DNA from: Paenibacillus dokdonensis
GTDB lineage: Bacteria > Bacillota > Bacilli > Paenibacillales > Paenibacillaceae
Length of the DNA: 64,000 nt
Direction of reading: 5' to 3'
Assembly: GCF_004916975.1 (NCBI RefSeq)
Contig: NZ_STGQ01000003.1
Coordinates: 62,001-126,000 of the forward strand
Below, piece by piece: positions 62,656-64,000 of this stretch. The number at the start of each line of letters is the position of its first letter. Positions within the stretch are counted from its first letter, which is position 1. Made by a program: the position numbers and the translations under genes. The notes beneath the pieces are model-generated. The model saw only the letters and a program-made list of their open reading frames with translations, was not told the origin of the DNA and searched no databases.

Positions 62656-63117
62656 ATGAGAGACTCTTATGTATTCGGACTCATGCTGCGTACACGAAGC
62701 AGCATCATCCAAAAGGTCGAAAATCTTCCTGAGGAAAAACGTAATGTGATTCCTGAGGGATTCAGCAACAGCATTCACTGGCAGCTCGGGCATCTGCTGA
62801 CGATAACGAATATCATCGTGTTCCAGTTTGCGGGGAAAGAATCCGTCATTCCGGAAAACTACAAAACATTTTTTGCTTCCGGCACCAAACCTGCAGACTG
62901 GACAGGGGAGCCTCCGGCTTGGGATGTGCTGATTCAGGAGCTGACCCAGCAGTGTAAGCTGATTGAAGATACTTTCGCTGGCAAGCTTCATGAACCCTTG
63001 GCCGTGAAGGAGAATTTTGCCAAGGCGGAGACCGTCGGCGAAATATTAATTATGAACATCAGCCATGAAAGCTCGCATTCTGGCATGATCAATGCCATGC
63101 TGAAAATACTCGGCTAG
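62656..63117 (+). CDS. DinB-family protein
   Basis: A 153-residue four-helix-bundle protein of the DinB/YfiT group. Metal His residues are in IHWQLGHLL (about residue 41-49) and ISHESSHSGMI near the C-terminus. Family members are thiol-dependent transferases (bacillithiol, mycothiol) or unknown. AAGGAGG is 7 bases before the ATG. Single gene with terminator. Confidence 0.88.
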   Translation: MRDSYVFGLMLRTRSSIIQKVENLPEEKRNVIPEGFSNSIHWQLGHLLTITNIIVFQFAGKESVIPENYKTFFASGTKPADWTGEPPAWDVLIQELTQQCKLIEDTFAGKLHEPLAVKENFAKAETVGEILIMNISHESSHSGMINAMLKILG

Positions 63118-63121
63118 AAAC

Positions 63122-63157
63122 AAAGAACCCTGGCTTTGGTAAAAGTCAGGGTTCTTT
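63122..63157. terminator. bidirectional terminator
   Basis: AAAGAACCCTG/CAGGGTTCTTT stem followed by T, between the DinB gene (+) and the ABC-2 permease gene (-). Confidence 0.88.
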
Positions 63158-63204
63158 TATATCCATATTATTACATATTATATCATGCCTGCATAGGTTT
63201 TTTT

Positions 63205-63984
63205 CTATATTTTGGATTTAACTAGTTTGACCCTATAGGTGGCAGCTGCGAAACAAGCCAGTATGCATAGCATGCTGATGATGAGCGCGCCAGCTGCTTC
63301 CGTCATTCCCTGTCCTTCAAGGAGCCCATTTACGTATATTTGCGGCAGCGAACCGGGACTCCAAGCCAGGTACCGCGGAAACCATCCGGAAGCCATCGTT
63401 AGCATAAGTGCCATCCCTAAACTGACAAAGGCAATACCCGCTGCAGGGTTCAAAAGCGAACTGGCAAGCAGAGTCAATGATCCACCAAACCACATCCACA
63501 GCAGATAAAATCCCCCCGCTGTCAAAGCTGCGCCGGTATCGACCGATCCGATCATCTGCACAGTATAATACCAGGCCCCAGCGTATCCGAGCACGAAGGA
63601 AACGGTGATTAAGGAAAACATGCTCATCCATTTGGCAGCGGTATATGATACGAACGAGACCGGTTTAGAAAATATCATCTGCGAAACGCCGCTTTGGCGT
63701 TCACCTGAAATCATCGTCATCAATGACAGCACCAAGATGAGCAATCCGACCGAATTGTACTGGCCAAGCGTCTGCGCCATTACCTCCGCACCAGAAGGCG
63801 GCTCCATTGTAATCGTCATGCCTTTGGGCATGTTTCCCGCCGACTTCAGGATTTCCGGCATGAAGCGGGTTACGATCGGCTGCATTACCCCCAGCATCAG
63901 AAAGACCAGTGGCACCCAGAGCCATTTATAGCTGCGCCCCATCTCCAGCATTTCTTTGCGAAAAAACAATCCGAACTGTCTCAT
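63205..63984 (-). CDS. ABC-2 family transporter permease
   Basis: A 259-residue membrane protein with six helices. The N-terminus (FRKEMLEMGRSYKWLWVPLVF) and the coupling stretch SGERQSGVSQMIFSKPVSFVSY are typical of ABC-2 permeases such as those for antibiotics or NatB-like ions. AAGGTGG is 7 bases before the ATG, which overlaps a TGA stop of an upstream reading frame, so the ATPase gene almost surely lies just outside the window. Confidence 0.87.
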   Translation of the reverse strand: MRQFGLFFRKEMLEMGRSYKWLWVPLVFLMLGVMQPIVTRFMPEILKSAGNMPKGMTITMEPPSGAEVMAQTLGQYNSVGLLILVLSLMTMISGERQSGVSQMIFSKPVSFVSYTAAKWMSMFSLITVSFVLGYAGAWYYTVQMIGSVDTGAALTAGGFYLLWMWFGGSLTLLASSLLNPAAGIAFVSLGMALMLTMASGWFPRYLAWSPGSLPQIYVNGLLEGQGMTEAAGALIISMLCILACFAAATYRVKLVKSKI

Positions 63985-64000
63985 GCCTGCACCACCTTCA
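63981..64000 (-). CDS. 3' end of an upstream ORF, probably the ABC ATPase (partial)
   Basis: The last 20 bases read KVVQA then TGA in a frame whose stop overlaps the permease ATG (ATGA), the usual ATPase-permease coupling. Too short to identify by itself. Confidence 0.35.

Overview
The window looks like chromosomal DNA from a spore-forming, low-to-mid GC Gram-positive of the Paenibacillus type. This is an inference from gene content. There are three carbohydrate ABC transporters of the CUT1 class without their own ATPase, a YesM/YesN-type two-component pair, a gerM-rph-ysnA gene order, a TagO-type transferase, a Mn-dependent pyrophosphatase and strong AGGAGG ribosome binding sites. I saw no transposase, phage gene, CRISPR array or rRNA. 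One tRNA gene, tRNA-Arg(UCU), is present.

Layout. 1-2530: a heterodimeric BmrC/BmrD-like ABC exporter, the second gene cut by the window edge. 2.8-7.9 kb: a SAM methyltransferase, a GntR regulator with a CynX-type MFS pump, a PAP2 phosphatase and a ROK repressor. 8.0-11.4 kb: a CUT1 sugar importer divergent from the ROK gene, with a clear promoter and a cre-like site. 11.5-15.7 kb: a phosphate operon (a stalk/beta-propeller protein, then pstS, pstC, pstA). 16-17 kb: tagO-like. 17-19.8 kb: a membrane AbrB-family protein and a metallo-beta-lactamase-fold hydrolase, divergent from a TetR regulator.

19.9-31.5 kb: a LacI regulator, a 1119-residue GH94 phosphorylase, a GH3 beta-glucosidase, a lipoprotein sugar-binding protein, two permeases and a CE1-like esterase. 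GH94 of this length beside GH3 and LacI resembles the beta-1,2-glucan (sophoro-oligosaccharide) locus known from Listeria innocua. I infer import of short beta-glucans, phosphorolysis to glucose-1-phosphate, and trimming by the GH3 enzyme, all inside the cell. A serine hydrolase is divergent from it.

33-39.4 kb: a lipoprotein-like gene with a start-site frame problem, the tRNA-Arg gene with tRNA-derived repeats, a DUF4870-like membrane protein, a 43-residue protein behind a sigma-G-like promoter, asparagine synthetase, FucU, an AraC regulator and a PHP phosphatase. 39.4-49.4 kb: a beta-galactosidase operon with a CUT1 importer and its two-component system. 49.4-64 kb: housekeeping and small genes, including gerM-rph-rdgB, pgpA, ppaC, gpmA, a TetR-MFS efflux operon, a very acidic 54-residue protein and an ABC-2 permease cut off from its ATPase by the window edge.

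Regulation can be read at many loci: promoters with adjoining palindromes (GntR, both TetR genes, the beta-glucan locus), cre-like sites at the sugar loci, and hairpins separating binding-protein genes from permease genes. Convergent genes usually share bidirectional terminators.
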